Source: Rubinisphaera italica (GTDB lineage Bacteria > Planctomycetota > Planctomycetia > Planctomycetales > Planctomycetaceae). From it: DNA of 64,000 nucleotides. A program made the translations under genes and the position numbers. Positions 26,664 through 35,667 of the stretch are shown in pieces (position 1 is the stretch's first letter; each line of letters begins with the position of its first letter). The stretch spans positions 3,064,728 to 3,128,727 of the forward strand of contig NZ_SJPG01000001.1 of NCBI RefSeq assembly GCF_007859715.1, given 5' to 3'. The notes below the pieces were generated by a model. The model was given only the letters and a program-made list of their open reading frames with translations, did no database searches and had not been told where the DNA came from.

Positions 26664-27443
26664 TTAGAACAGTTCAAGTTGGTTCCCCTTGGAAGCATCG
26701 GCTCTATCATCATTGGGTTGCGGCTGATTTGGTGCAGGTGTTTGCTGCGGTGGTGTAACGTCGATTTGTTCCGGTTTCCGGTCTGGTAACGGCACACGGC
26801 CTACTTTCCGGATTGCGTTGCCCCAAACTTGCACGCGACCGGTTTCGTAGATCAGTTCGGTGGTGTTGGTAAGCGTGTTTCCGTGAACAACGTGGCCGTA
26901 GTGATTTCGCAACGCCAAGTTGATCGCTGTCATGCGGACGCATCGCAGGTCAACATCCTGTCCAACGAAATGCCAGTTCGGTTGAATCTCGGCGGCGGCA
27001 AGTAACATACGGCCCGATCCGCAGCAAGGATCATTCACGCTACGACGGCCATCCAAGTCGGTCTTTTCTTCAGGAAGATTCATCGCGGCCATCATTCGGC
27101 AAATGGGATCAGGCGTCAGGAATTGGCCCCGTTCTCCGTAAGTGATGGCTCCCTGAAACAAGTCGCCCAGAACGTCGTCTCGCGTTTTATCCATAATCTT
27201 CACGAGATTGCCAAACATCTGCGCGAGCGTGTCGACACTGCGTTTGCCTTTGTCTCCCTTCTTGTGCCGTTCGATCGTCTGAAAATACTCCTCTTCCATC
27301 AGCGGGTTACCGAGAGCACAGACTGAAACGTTCAAGAAATCCTCGAATGCCTGACCGCGACTGATCCCTGCTCGCTGAGAGACCGTCTCAAGCTGATCGA
27401 ACAGAGATTTGGTATCGTGATGGAGAAACGACTCTTTGGACAA
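26664..27443 (-). CDS. N6-adenine methylase-like protein lacking the catalytic NPPY motif
   Basis: 259 residues. A helical N-terminus like HsdM (SRGQAFEDFLN), motif X GQFLTPDPICRMMAA (107-120), and motif I DPCCGSGRMLL (138-148) for SAM binding, then GQDVDLRCVRMTAINLAL, all typical of type I and N-6 DNA methylases. After HGNTL, where the family places (N/D)PP(Y/F), the sequence goes to TELIYETGRVQVWGN with no such motif. The C-terminus is Pro/Gln-rich. It may bind SAM or DNA without methylating, or act with another subunit. An intact family of this short form on mobile elements would argue against simple decay. Confidence 0.7.
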   Translation of the reverse strand: MSKESFLHHDTKSLFDQLETVSQRAGISRGQAFEDFLNVSVCALGNPLMEEEYFQTIERHKKGDKGKRSVDTLAQMFGNLVKIMDKTRDDVLGDLFQGAITYGERGQFLTPDPICRMMAAMNLPEEKTDLDGRRSVNDPCCGSGRMLLAAAEIQPNWHFVGQDVDLRCVRMTAINLALRNHYGHVVHGNTLTNTTELIYETGRVQVWGNAIRKVGRVPLPDRKPEQIDVTPPQQTPAPNQPQPNDDRADASKGNQLELF

Positions 27444-27461
27444 GTGGGAGGTGGGAAGGAA

Positions 27462-27797
27462 TCAAAACAGTTTTCCGGGTTCCGGAAGTTCGGGTAATCT
27501 CGGCGTTGAGTTGGTCAGTTCAGTCTCGCGTTCCGGCGGTACGTCTGTGTCGCCACGTTCAACTACCAGTCGCTCTCCCCAGTCATCCGCACACGGATCG
27601 GCGGCCATTTGCTTCAGGACGGGACTGGCAGGCACCGGTTCGCCGGTCGGCAGGCCATTTCGAGCGAGCCATTGAAGCTCATTTCGAACTTCGTCGATAG
27701 AATCGATCAAAACGTGGATCACATCTTTGAGTTCAGCGACTTCATGTCGCAGTTCTTCGCATTCACTTCCGGCCGCTGATTCTCGTCCTGTGGTCAT
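27462..27797 (-). CDS. hypothetical coiled-coil protein
   Basis: 111 residues starting MTTGRESAAGSECEEL. Residues 12-50 form a likely coiled coil (ELRHEVAELKDVIHVLIDSI); the rest is Pro/Glu-rich and probably disordered. No family recognised. It lies between ATPase 2 and the methylase-like gene on the same strand. Confidence 0.5.
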   Translation of the reverse strand: MTTGRESAAGSECEELRHEVAELKDVIHVLIDSIDEVRNELQWLARNGLPTGEPVPASPVLKQMAADPCADDWGERLVVERGDTDVPPERETELTNSTPRLPELPEPGKLF

Positions 27798-27908
27798 CAG
27801 ATGCAGACAATGCCAGAGTATTTGCAGTGCGTCAACGAAATAGACGGGTGGTGGAAGAGATCCTTTTTCGATGGCGGTTCATGGAAGCTGAACGCCGCCA
27901 TTTGGGAT

Positions 27909-30122
27909 CTACCGTAGCCGAGCATTCAAGCTGGCTTCGGCTTTTGCGATCGGGCATCCGTATTTCTTTCGCGAGACTTCGCGAACCACGGCTCCCCTTT
28001 CTCGATATTTTGACTGATATGGATTCACGGTCATCGAGAATGGTTTGTGCGTTGGTTCGCCATTCAGGAGCAACTTGGCGTAAGCGGTGAAGTTCGGTAG
28101 GTTCACGATATCATCGGCGGTGACGCCGCCAAGATGCTCGGCTAACGTCTCGCCGTCACGCACACCGGATCGAAAAACGATCGCCGAACCGCAGTTGCCA
28201 AGCACAGCAGACAGGGTTGCTTCATCGATTTGATCCAGAAACTGAGTCGCCAGTGCCGCAAACGCGACACGATATTTGCGACTCTCCGAGAGCAGCGTGG
28301 CGAAGCTGCTGTTGCCGTCGCTGACGAATGACTGGAATTCGTCGATGTAGACTTGAACGTCATTGCGATCATCCTCGGGGATGTCAGCCCGGCTCAATGC
28401 GGCATTCTGAAGCGATGAAACCAGAAACGCTCCAAGTAGCGTGCTGGTCTGTTCGCCAACGAGTCCCTTGCTGAGATTGCAGAGAAAAATCGAACGCGGG
28501 TTGTCGATGATCGTTCGTAGCCGGATTGTCGATTGTGACTGGCAGGTAATGTTGCGAGCAATGCGATTGGCAAGAAACGCATCCAACTTGTTGAGCACAG
28601 GGCTGACCGCTTCGGTCTGAAACCGATCATTCCATTTGTCGAACGTATCAATCCAGAAACTGCGGACAACCGGATCGTCGACGGATGTGACGATCCGTGT
28701 ACGGAACGACTTGCTCGTCAGAATCTGACGAATGGAAAGTAGCGTCGCGTCTTCGCTTTCCAGCAGGGCCAACACGCTGTTCCGGAGTATCTGTTCCAAT
28801 CGCGGTCCCCAACTATCGCCGTACAACTTCTTGAGTGAGAGAACCAGTCCGTCGGCAACCAGCGGTCGCTGCGATTCATCGGGACAATCAAGCGGGTTAA
28901 ACGCGACCGGGTAAGCTCGATCGGCGGCATTGAAGTAGATCACGTCATTCGTGCGGCTTCGCGGAATCGAGTCGATGATCGATTCGACCAAATCACCATG
29001 CGGATCGACAACAAAGACGTTCCTGCCCGATTCAATGGCATCAAGGGCCATCGAACGAATGAGCGTGCTTTTCCCTGTCCCTGTTCGCCCGCAGACGAAC
29101 AGGTGCCGACGCAAATCATCGCACCGCACGCCGAATTGTCGCCTCTGTCCGCGAAATCGAACACGGCCTACGCGAGTCACTTCCGAGTCGTTTTCCTTTG
29201 AGGGGAGCAGGCTGGGCGGCTCCATTTCGCGAAACGATTCCGTCGAGAGCTTCGAGACGCCGACCGAAGATCGTGCCGGGTGCATCAACACCGCCAGTTC
29301 ACTGGCCGACAGCAGCACTCCCCTATTCCGCCGTCGCTTCCTGCGACGGATCGCTCCCGCGACGAACAGATTTGGCGAAATGACAAACGGACCAAACGCC
29401 CCGCTCATGCGTTGCAGTTGTCGCTGTGCTTGCTTGAGTTTGCAGCCGCTGACGCGAACTGCGATGTCAGAGACAAACAGCGGCTGTAGAAGTTTCTCCG
29501 TCTCTGCTGAAGTATTGGCCGTCGTAGTGGCTCGTCTGGCTCTGAGGCCAAAGACGATGGCTGCCATGCGGCGTAGACGCGAAGCGTCCGTTCTCCAATT
29601 CAGATAGAAACGGCGTGCGGTCTCCGAGCGAAAGCCGTTGGTCGCCACGGCAAGGATTCGTTCCGCTTCCAGAATTCTCGAACGGGAAGCAGGACGAATC
29701 CGGATACTGATCGACGAATCAAGACCGTCATCAGAACCAAACCGGACTGCCGCCAGCAGCCCGGTGGCCGGATCAACCGCCTCGCGCTCAAACGTACTCT
29801 CGAATTCTCCATACGCCCGCAACGGCAGCACATCAGGCTGCAGGCGAACATTCTGAAACCATTCTTGTACGATCGGCTGTTCAGACGACTCGCGAACAAC
29901 GGCCACGGCACAATCGGGAAACGCATCCTGAAAATGTTCCAACACTGTCGAACGCAGTGCATCGGGGAACTCGGCAAAGAATCCAATCACACCCTTTTCC
30001 CAGCGATACTCCAGACTGACCGGCAGTCCTCGGATGTTTGCGGCGTGTATTGCCCGCAATACGGCTTCCATGTGTCGCGGTCCGCGATCGTTGCCGGGAA
30101 GTGATTTGATGATGATCCTCAT
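27909..30122 (-). CDS. VirD4/TraD-like DNA-transfer ATPase, second copy
   Basis: 737 residues. A long N-terminal domain (about 1-310) without membrane helices, then Walker A CGRTGTGKSTLI near residues 342-350 followed by VFVVDPHGDLVESII, and Walker B VYIDEFQSFVSDG near 592-600, then LATQFLDQID, the sensor region of HerA/TraG-type ATPases. It should pump DNA, as coupling protein or conjugation motor. It shares the post-Walker-A VDPHGDL signature with the ATPase at 15971 but lacks the Ser/Thr-rich tract. The Replic_Relax protein 2 gene lies upstream on the same strand, separated by 248 bases. Confidence 0.85.
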   Translation of the reverse strand: MRIIIKSLPGNDRGPRHMEAVLRAIHAANIRGLPVSLEYRWEKGVIGFFAEFPDALRSTVLEHFQDAFPDCAVAVVRESSEQPIVQEWFQNVRLQPDVLPLRAYGEFESTFEREAVDPATGLLAAVRFGSDDGLDSSISIRIRPASRSRILEAERILAVATNGFRSETARRFYLNWRTDASRLRRMAAIVFGLRARRATTTANTSAETEKLLQPLFVSDIAVRVSGCKLKQAQRQLQRMSGAFGPFVISPNLFVAGAIRRRKRRRNRGVLLSASELAVLMHPARSSVGVSKLSTESFREMEPPSLLPSKENDSEVTRVGRVRFRGQRRQFGVRCDDLRRHLFVCGRTGTGKSTLIRSMALDAIESGRNVFVVDPHGDLVESIIDSIPRSRTNDVIYFNAADRAYPVAFNPLDCPDESQRPLVADGLVLSLKKLYGDSWGPRLEQILRNSVLALLESEDATLLSIRQILTSKSFRTRIVTSVDDPVVRSFWIDTFDKWNDRFQTEAVSPVLNKLDAFLANRIARNITCQSQSTIRLRTIIDNPRSIFLCNLSKGLVGEQTSTLLGAFLVSSLQNAALSRADIPEDDRNDVQVYIDEFQSFVSDGNSSFATLLSESRKYRVAFAALATQFLDQIDEATLSAVLGNCGSAIVFRSGVRDGETLAEHLGGVTADDIVNLPNFTAYAKLLLNGEPTHKPFSMTVNPYQSKYRERGAVVREVSRKKYGCPIAKAEASLNARLR

Positions 30123-30370
30123 GCAGTTTCTGAGTTAACCGCCCCTTCACGTTCTGCGATGCGATCCGGGGCGGACCGCCGTGGCTCTGGCACGTTGTTG
30201 ACGAACGCCTTCCGTAACGTCCCGAGTTGTACTCGGAAATCGTACGCCCTGATCGGCAAGACACCACCTCATCCGTCAACACGTTCGTACGTTGGTGAGG
30301 AAGGAGTGGACCGCACTTTCACGATCGATGTCAAGAAGAACGAGTGAGCCTTCCGACAGCGGAAAACAGG

Positions 30371-31255
30371 CTAACACGGAACGACCGTAGGCGTCACAAA
30401 AGTCGGCACGGATTGTTTATCGGATTCAAAAGCAACAAGCGGGCAGGCTCTTCCGGCGACATCGTGAAACAGCGACTTCGTGATGGGACGTCTGTCGGCA
30501 AGAAACTCGTCGAGACAAACACCGAGAAAAACCCGCCGCTGCGGATTTTGCATCAGCATGCGAGCCGTCGTGAGCATGTGCGTGAGCCGCTGACGGGATC
30601 GAGTCGTGACAAACAGCACGACATAGCGATTGGGATTGAAGACGTCGAACGTCGACTGATGAGCGTCGTAACCGCGAATCTTCCGTTCGATACTCTCGGC
30701 ATCCTTCTTGCTGCGAACACGCTCAGTGCCGTTGTCGAGTTCCACAACAAAGTTGAAGCTCCGGCCGTTGGGTAGTCGCAGCCGAAACACGGCGTCGGGA
30801 TACAGCGTCATCGATTCCGTTTGGATGGCAACTGTGTTTTCGCGGGCGAGATGTTCAAGTCGAATCCCCTCTCGCTGACAACGTGCGGCGAGTGTCACCA
30901 GAAATTCCGCCAGCTTGCGAGTATGGAAATGATGATTGTCGGCAATGCGTTCAAAGTACCGTCGTTTGGGTAGCACTGCATCAAAGCCGTGCAGCATCCG
31001 GTATCCACTTCGCGTCAGTTTGTAGTAGTGCGGGGAACGACCATTGCTGGCGACCGCGTACGGAAAATTCTGCACGAGACTAGCCCGCGATAGAATTTGT
31101 AATCGTCGTTGTACCAAACGGAGTTGCGAAAACGGCTGGTCGAACGTGTAGCTGAATGTCAGAAGCTGGTCGGCAGTCAGCGGAACGGCATCGAAGGCCG
31201 TGAGAACTTCAAGGTCGCGAGCCGTGATTTGAAAGCCTGTTGAACGCGTTGCCAT
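30371..31255 (-). CDS. Replic_Relax-family protein, copy 2
   Basis: 294 residues. Winged-helix N-terminus (FQITARDLEVLTAFDAVPLTA, then LRLVQRRLQILSRASLV and YYKLTRSGYRML) and a nuclease-like sheet with YPDAVFRLRL and FVVELDNGTERVRSK. The arrangement equals copy 1 at 18526, including the ITARD start. Such proteins, together with the adjacent ATPase, are the DNA-processing pair of many integrative elements. Between it and the ATPase gene, 30123-30370 holds no gene; an imperfect inverted repeat CCTCA...CAAC/GTTG...TGAGG at 30267-30300 is a weak oriT candidate. Confidence 0.7.
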   Translation of the reverse strand: MATRSTGFQITARDLEVLTAFDAVPLTADQLLTFSYTFDQPFSQLRLVQRRLQILSRASLVQNFPYAVASNGRSPHYYKLTRSGYRMLHGFDAVLPKRRYFERIADNHHFHTRKLAEFLVTLAARCQREGIRLEHLARENTVAIQTESMTLYPDAVFRLRLPNGRSFNFVVELDNGTERVRSKKDAESIERKIRGYDAHQSTFDVFNPNRYVVLFVTTRSRQRLTHMLTTARMLMQNPQRRVFLGVCLDEFLADRRPITKSLFHDVAGRACPLVAFESDKQSVPTFVTPTVVPC

Positions 31256-31310
31256 AATGTCTGCGGCAGCGTAGCATCCAACCCCGAAAATATCCGTTAC
31301 TTTCTATTGC

Positions 31311-32486
31311 ATGTCTTCCACAAAACCAGCCTACCTATCAGACGTCGATGACTTGATCGAACAGACCGACGTCAGTGACGTGCTGATGCACTTCGGTCAG
31401 ACTCCGCCGAACAAATCATCTGGCGAGTTTAGGATGCCGTGCGTCTTCGGCGATTCGTGCGACGACAGTTCCTACGGCACGCTGACGGTCAATTTGAGCG
31501 AAACAGCCAAACGCATTTACTGCCATACCTGCGGTACGCGGGGCAATCTGTTGACACTGATCCACGGTCTGCAAACCGGTCGCTCGCCCAGCGGTGGGAG
31601 ATTGCGTGGCGACGAGTTCAAACAGGCCGTGCAAACGCTTCAGACGATCCATGGCGGCGGACTACCTGCCAAACAGACATCACTGCCGACCAAGTCCCCG
31701 GCATTGGAGCCGAACGTTCCGCTCAAGGATGCGGAGAACGAACGTGCCCGCCAACTGGTCAATCTGCACCAAAGCGGTGTTACCGATCCCGCCGAAATGG
31801 CACCTGCCGCCGGTCGTTATTTTCGGTCGCGTCCCTACCTCACGGAGGAAATGTGCGAGAAATGGAAAGTCGCCTCGCTCCCCTCTTCCACCAAAGGAAC
31901 GTTGCGTGGCCGCGTGATCTATTCCATCGACTCTGAGGCGGGCGACGTGTTGGCATGGGCTGGCCGCGATCCCGACTACGATGCCAAACGTCAGAAATGG
32001 CTGAAGGCCAACAAGTCGGGTACGGAGCCGATGAAGCATCGGTTCCCAACACAGAAGATGTTCCGCAAGGGTCTCGAATTGTACGGCCAGCAGGCGAATC
32101 GACTCGCCGAAGGCGAGTATCGCGACCGTATCGCCGAAATCGGCATTCTGGTCGTGGAAGGGATGAACGACGTCATCCGACTCGACGCCTTGAAACAACC
32201 TGCCGTCGGTGTGATGTCCAACCGCATGACCGATGCCCAAGTCGAGAAAGTTGTCCACTGGGCGAGACGTTTGGCCGGTGGAAGAATCGCATTGATGTTC
32301 GACAACGACGAACAGGGCATCGACGGGGCGAAAGAAACGCTCTGGAAACTGCACCAGCAGGACGGCATTCAGCCACGACTGGTCTGGTCGCGAGAAATGT
32401 TCGGCCGAGTCTTCGACGGGCGTCAGCCCGAGTCGGTGACGGAGCCGGAATGGCAAACCATCGGCGACCGCCTGCGTCAAGGTTGA
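31311..32486 (+). CDS. DnaG-like DNA primase of the element
   Basis: 391 residues. A zinc-binding N-terminus with Cys44, Cys50 and the CHTC pair (71-74), as in CHC2-type primases but with Cys replacing the His; then a linker and a Toprim domain with ILVVEGMNDV and FDNDEQGIDGA (the DxD metal site). The DnaB-binding C-terminal domain is missing, so it is shorter than chromosomal DnaG and suits a plasmid or ICE primase that primes the transferred strand. It is divergent from Replic_Relax 2; the 55 bases between must hold both promoters. Confidence 0.85.
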   Translation: MSSTKPAYLSDVDDLIEQTDVSDVLMHFGQTPPNKSSGEFRMPCVFGDSCDDSSYGTLTVNLSETAKRIYCHTCGTRGNLLTLIHGLQTGRSPSGGRLRGDEFKQAVQTLQTIHGGGLPAKQTSLPTKSPALEPNVPLKDAENERARQLVNLHQSGVTDPAEMAPAAGRYFRSRPYLTEEMCEKWKVASLPSSTKGTLRGRVIYSIDSEAGDVLAWAGRDPDYDAKRQKWLKANKSGTEPMKHRFPTQKMFRKGLELYGQQANRLAEGEYRDRIAEIGILVVEGMNDVIRLDALKQPAVGVMSNRMTDAQVEKVVHWARRLAGGRIALMFDNDEQGIDGAKETLWKLHQQDGIQPRLVWSREMFGRVFDGRQPESVTEPEWQTIGDRLRQG

Positions 32487-32960
32487 TCGCGTGGCTGCTC
32501 CTCCTTTTGAGAGGTCAGAAGATGACGACGCATTTTGCGGCGTTTTAAGGGGCGTTTCAAACGTGACTCGTGGTGGAGAACGCCCAGCGCATTCGCGCCT
32601 TATTGAGGCGCCTTGGAGGAGCCGAGAGGGGTAGTGGAGAAATGAGGGACGACCAGTCGGTCGTCAAAGGTGACGCCTCCGGCGTGGGAGTGGAGTGTGG
32701 CACCGACGTCGCGAGCCGAAGCATGAGGCCGAGACCGCAGGGGTGTAGCAGCGAGATCGGTGAGGTACGAGTCCGGCCGCGTCGTCGGAAGCCCTGCGGT
32801 CGCGGGCGATAGCTCGTGACGTGGTGCCCTCATCGAGGCGACACTTTCTTGGCTCTGCCAAGCGTAGAACCGAGTCAGTTCCACTGCTCGGCTGTCTGAT
32901 CGCAAAGGGTGACGTCTCAATCATCAGACTCCTGTACATGATTGAGTCCCCTTTTTCTTG
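32487..32960 (+). ncRNA. candidate structured non-coding RNA
   Basis: No ORF on either strand looks like protein, yet strong pairings are present: GACGACC/GGTCGTC (32648-32665), GACGCC/GGCGT (32672-32685), a long-range stem of GGCACC, ACGTC and CGAG (32699-32715) with CTCG, GACGT and GGTGCC (32813-32828), and inside it a perfect 10-bp stem GACCGCAGGG (32733-32742) with CCCTGCGGTC (32792-32801). An intrinsic terminator closes the unit at 32916-32958 on the plus strand. The 5' end is unknown; the RNA could be processed from the primase transcript. It could regulate replication or be part of the origin. Confidence 0.5.
32916..32958 (+). terminator. intrinsic terminator
   Basis: CTCAATCAT (32916-32924) pairs with ATGATTGAG (32938-32946), followed by TCCCCTTTTTCTT. 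It works on the plus strand only, ending the primase/ncRNA transcript just before the convergent replication gene. Confidence 0.75.
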
Positions 32961-32968
32961 TGGTGAAT

Positions 32969-34420
32969 TCAGGCGACTTTGTCGCCAATCAAACTGCTTG
33001 GAAGTCCACTTGCAGCACTGATTGGCGGCAGCTTCCGAGCTGCCGCGATGGCATCAAGCACATGGCAATGAGGTGACTCCGCTTTCGTCCCCTGCCGCCG
33101 AATGATGTCGGCAATGACACGACTGGCTTCCGCGTTCACGGCAGTCTGAATCCATGCCTTGCGTTGTTCGGGTGTCGCCGTGTCCCATTCAGACAAAAGT
33201 CGCTCTCGACGTTTGGCGCGAGCCGCCTTTTCTCGTGCGACTCGTTTCGATTCTTGTGATTCTTTGGTCGCTTCGATCTGTTCCCGCTCGCGTATTGATT
33301 TTTGACGATTTTTCACGGCAACGGATGGTGGTGGCGACCAGTCTTCAGCGATGGACTTACAAAGCAGGCCGATGCGATTTTCGCGGGGGTTGCGAGCATC
33401 AAGCCACTGCAACTGTCGCTGCACTCGCTCCGGCCCGCTCTTTTCGACAAGTCGAAAGGCTATTGCTCGATCAACACCAGCCTCAAGCAATAATTGAATC
33501 GCAGCTTCTGTTTCCTGACTGGCAACATGCTGTTGTTTGTGGATGTCTTTGGAAACTGTCTTTGAAGTGGTTCGTTTTTTGAACCGATCCACTGGTCTGG
33601 ATTTTGAACCGTAACTGGTTCGTTTATTGAACCGATCCTCTGGTTCGTTTTTTGAACTGATTGGAACAATCTGATTGGCCGCAAGCCATCGAACAGAGTA
33701 ACACGCAGCCGATTGTTGGGACCGATCCGCATCGAACTGTCCGGCTTGCGTGCAGGTGATGTAACCACGTTTTTGAGCAACAGCGATGGCTTCACTGACA
33801 ACCGACCGGCTGTTGAGTCTCGCGTATCGCTGCACGTAGTTGTAAGAAAGTGGGGCTGATGTGCGTCGTCCTCCGAATTGGTTTTGATAGCCTATCGTAT
33901 GTCGGAGAACCGTACCGACAACTTTGATGACAGCGCGTGTTTCAGTCGGAATGATCTGCTCAAAGAAGGCATTCGGAATCGGGGTACGGTGTCCTTCACC
34001 GACATAAAAACCATCGAACGCATCAACCACCTTGGTAAACGCTGAACCATGACTCCAACGCAATTCGTATTTTGCCGACCTGCCAGATCGTCCGGCTGCT
34101 TTCGATTGACCCGCAGAACAAACCGAAATGAACCCTAAACGGATCGCTTCATCGATGGCTGGTCCGATTGCTCCCCTGCTGACGCCTGCTTTCCCAATCA
34201 AGTCACGATAGGTGACTGTCACCTGTTCGTTGATCGGTTGCCCGTTCTCGTCGAGCCAGCCAAGAGTCTCACGAAGCAGGTATGCGACGATCCGAACGGT
34301 TCCACGAGAACAGTTCGGCACACAGATGTCGAGAAACTGATTCGGACAGTAGATATAGTTTGCCGTCAGCGGCTCGAATCCGCGAAAGTGCCGTTGGGGG
34401 TGGGATGGTACGTCAGTCAC
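32969..34420 (-). CDS. replication initiator-like protein with two winged-helix repeats
   Basis: 483 residues. Two tandem domains of the same plan: residues about 15-105 (LTANYIYCPNQFLDICVPN...VAYLLRETLGW...VSRGAIGPAIDEAIRLGFI) and about 140-230 (HRTPIPNAFFEQIIPTETR...VGTVLRHTIGY...NSRSVVSEAIAVAQKRGYI). Each resembles the winged helix of phage RepO-type and plasmid initiators. A basic linker repeats DRFNKRTS and DRFKKRTT, followed by a helical domain and a Lys/Arg/Glu-rich coiled region (KRVAREKAARAKRR). It likely binds the origin-like region at 35.1-35.5 kb, with the primase at 31.3 kb acting next. Confidence 0.65.
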   Translation of the reverse strand: MTDVPSHPQRHFRGFEPLTANYIYCPNQFLDICVPNCSRGTVRIVAYLLRETLGWLDENGQPINEQVTVTYRDLIGKAGVSRGAIGPAIDEAIRLGFISVCSAGQSKAAGRSGRSAKYELRWSHGSAFTKVVDAFDGFYVGEGHRTPIPNAFFEQIIPTETRAVIKVVGTVLRHTIGYQNQFGGRRTSAPLSYNYVQRYARLNSRSVVSEAIAVAQKRGYITCTQAGQFDADRSQQSAACYSVRWLAANQIVPISSKNEPEDRFNKRTSYGSKSRPVDRFKKRTTSKTVSKDIHKQQHVASQETEAAIQLLLEAGVDRAIAFRLVEKSGPERVQRQLQWLDARNPRENRIGLLCKSIAEDWSPPPSVAVKNRQKSIREREQIEATKESQESKRVAREKAARAKRRERLLSEWDTATPEQRKAWIQTAVNAEASRVIADIIRRQGTKAESPHCHVLDAIAAARKLPPISAASGLPSSLIGDKVA

Positions 34421-34468
34421 TGGAAAGGCGTTGTGAGTTGGCAGTGTGGCGGGTAGGCAACGAGTCCC

Positions 34469-35050
34469 CTACTTTTTCGATCGAAACAAACCAGCGAACG
34501 TCGGCAGGTGTTTACCGATCGTGGACGGTTGCATCTCTGAGGTATTTGACGAGGAATTCGTTGCAGGTTCTGAATCGATAGGCGTTGACGGTTCGGCTGG
34601 AGCAGCAATCGCCAACTTCTGTTGCAGTTCTTTCATGAGAATGTTGGTTTCCCGCATTCGCTCGTTGAGGTTATCGATCTGGCCATCTTTCCGGTCAAGC
34701 TGCGTTTTGAAGGTTTGAATTTGGTCCTCTTGAGACACGAGTCGCTCGCGCAGAAAATCAACAAGTTGACTCTCCGAAATCGCCGCCGCATTGGTCTCGT
34801 CCGTGCGATCAATCCCCTCTTCGGCCTGCGGTTCTTGCGGGTAGCGTTTGAGTAACAGCATCCGGTCGATCTTCCAGACATATGGCTCGCCTGCGTCGCG
34901 GAGTCGCTCCAATTCGTCATGTGTGGGATGGATCGAATTGCGGTCTTCATGCGCGGCATCTGCTGTGATGACGTGGATGAGTCTTTTGATGGTTGACTCG
35001 GACTTGCCGGTCAGTTTGGTAGCTTCCTTTACGGTGAGGTGTTGGTCCAT
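34469..35050 (-). CDS. KfrA-like HTH coiled-coil protein
   Basis: 193 residues. A short helix-turn-helix (LTVKEATKLTGKSESTIKRLI) at the N-terminus, a YVWKIDRMLLLKRYP wing-like stretch, then a coiled coil at about 100-150 (ERLVSQEDQIQTFKTQLDRK) and a Ser/Pro-rich tail. The layout matches plasmid proteins that bind repeats next to the replication origin for partition or copy control. It lies between the initiator and the origin-like region, on the same strand as the initiator. Confidence 0.6.
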   Translation of the reverse strand: MDQHLTVKEATKLTGKSESTIKRLIHVITADAAHEDRNSIHPTHDELERLRDAGEPYVWKIDRMLLLKRYPQEPQAEEGIDRTDETNAAAISESQLVDFLRERLVSQEDQIQTFKTQLDRKDGQIDNLNERMRETNILMKELQQKLAIAAPAEPSTPIDSEPATNSSSNTSEMQPSTIGKHLPTFAGLFRSKK

Positions 35051-35099
35051 GGCAGCGGGAGAATCAGTACGAAGTCAGCCTAACGCAGGTGCGGCTGGC

Positions 35100-35560
35100 A
35101 TCCAAGACAATATGACACCCCAGTGACCCCCGCAGTTGAATCCCCTCGTTCATGAACCGTCCATTACACCGTGCATGACGCAGACCATGCACGGCGCAAG
35201 TTGCGTTCAACCAAGGTCCAAAGCGAGTTCAAGGGGAGTCGTGTGACCGTCACCTGAACCGACCATGACCGGGCACAGCGTCGAGGATTCCCGCTTGCAA
35301 CATTGCCGTACCGATGGAGTGAATACCATTCAAGAACGGTGTCAGGTCACCGACTTGATCGAACCCGTTCAACAAGTGTCGAACGCAAATTGTGTTCATG
35401 CCCGCATACATCTTTTGAACAAGGGATGAAGCTAACTTGGAGCTGTCTGAGAGTAGGGGAGTCAAGACGGGTCATTTGCTCCCCACCGACATCTCGTGAA
35501 CGGTGCATGACCGAGTATCGGATGGAGCTATCAGCTACCTAGTGCCCCAACAGGGCACGT
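35100..35560. other. putative replication origin region with repeated motifs
   Basis: 600 bases without a gene. CCGTGCAT (35169-35176) and ATGCACGG (35187-35194) form an inverted repeat; the related motif GGTGCATGACCG recurs near 35504-35515 and ACCATGACCGGG near 35263-35274. GTTCAA or TTGAAC words recur at least six times from 35140 to 35430. GTGCCC-CAACA-GGGCAC (35542-35558) is a hairpin. The position beside the initiator and KfrA-like genes suggests oriV with iterons. Confidence 0.4.
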
Positions 35561-35667
35561 AGTTTCGGCAAATCTAATGATTTTCAATCGTCAATCTGGA
35601 CGAAACCGGCACCTCTGGCCGAAGTACATATTGCGAGGATACCGGCCCAGTTAAGGATTGCAATTTG

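Noticed and set aside
32600..32939. Minus-strand ORFs of 91-106 residues over the ncRNA candidate
   Set aside because: Composition is explained by the GC-rich paired stems; two frames overlap and neither has a ribosome binding site or domain.
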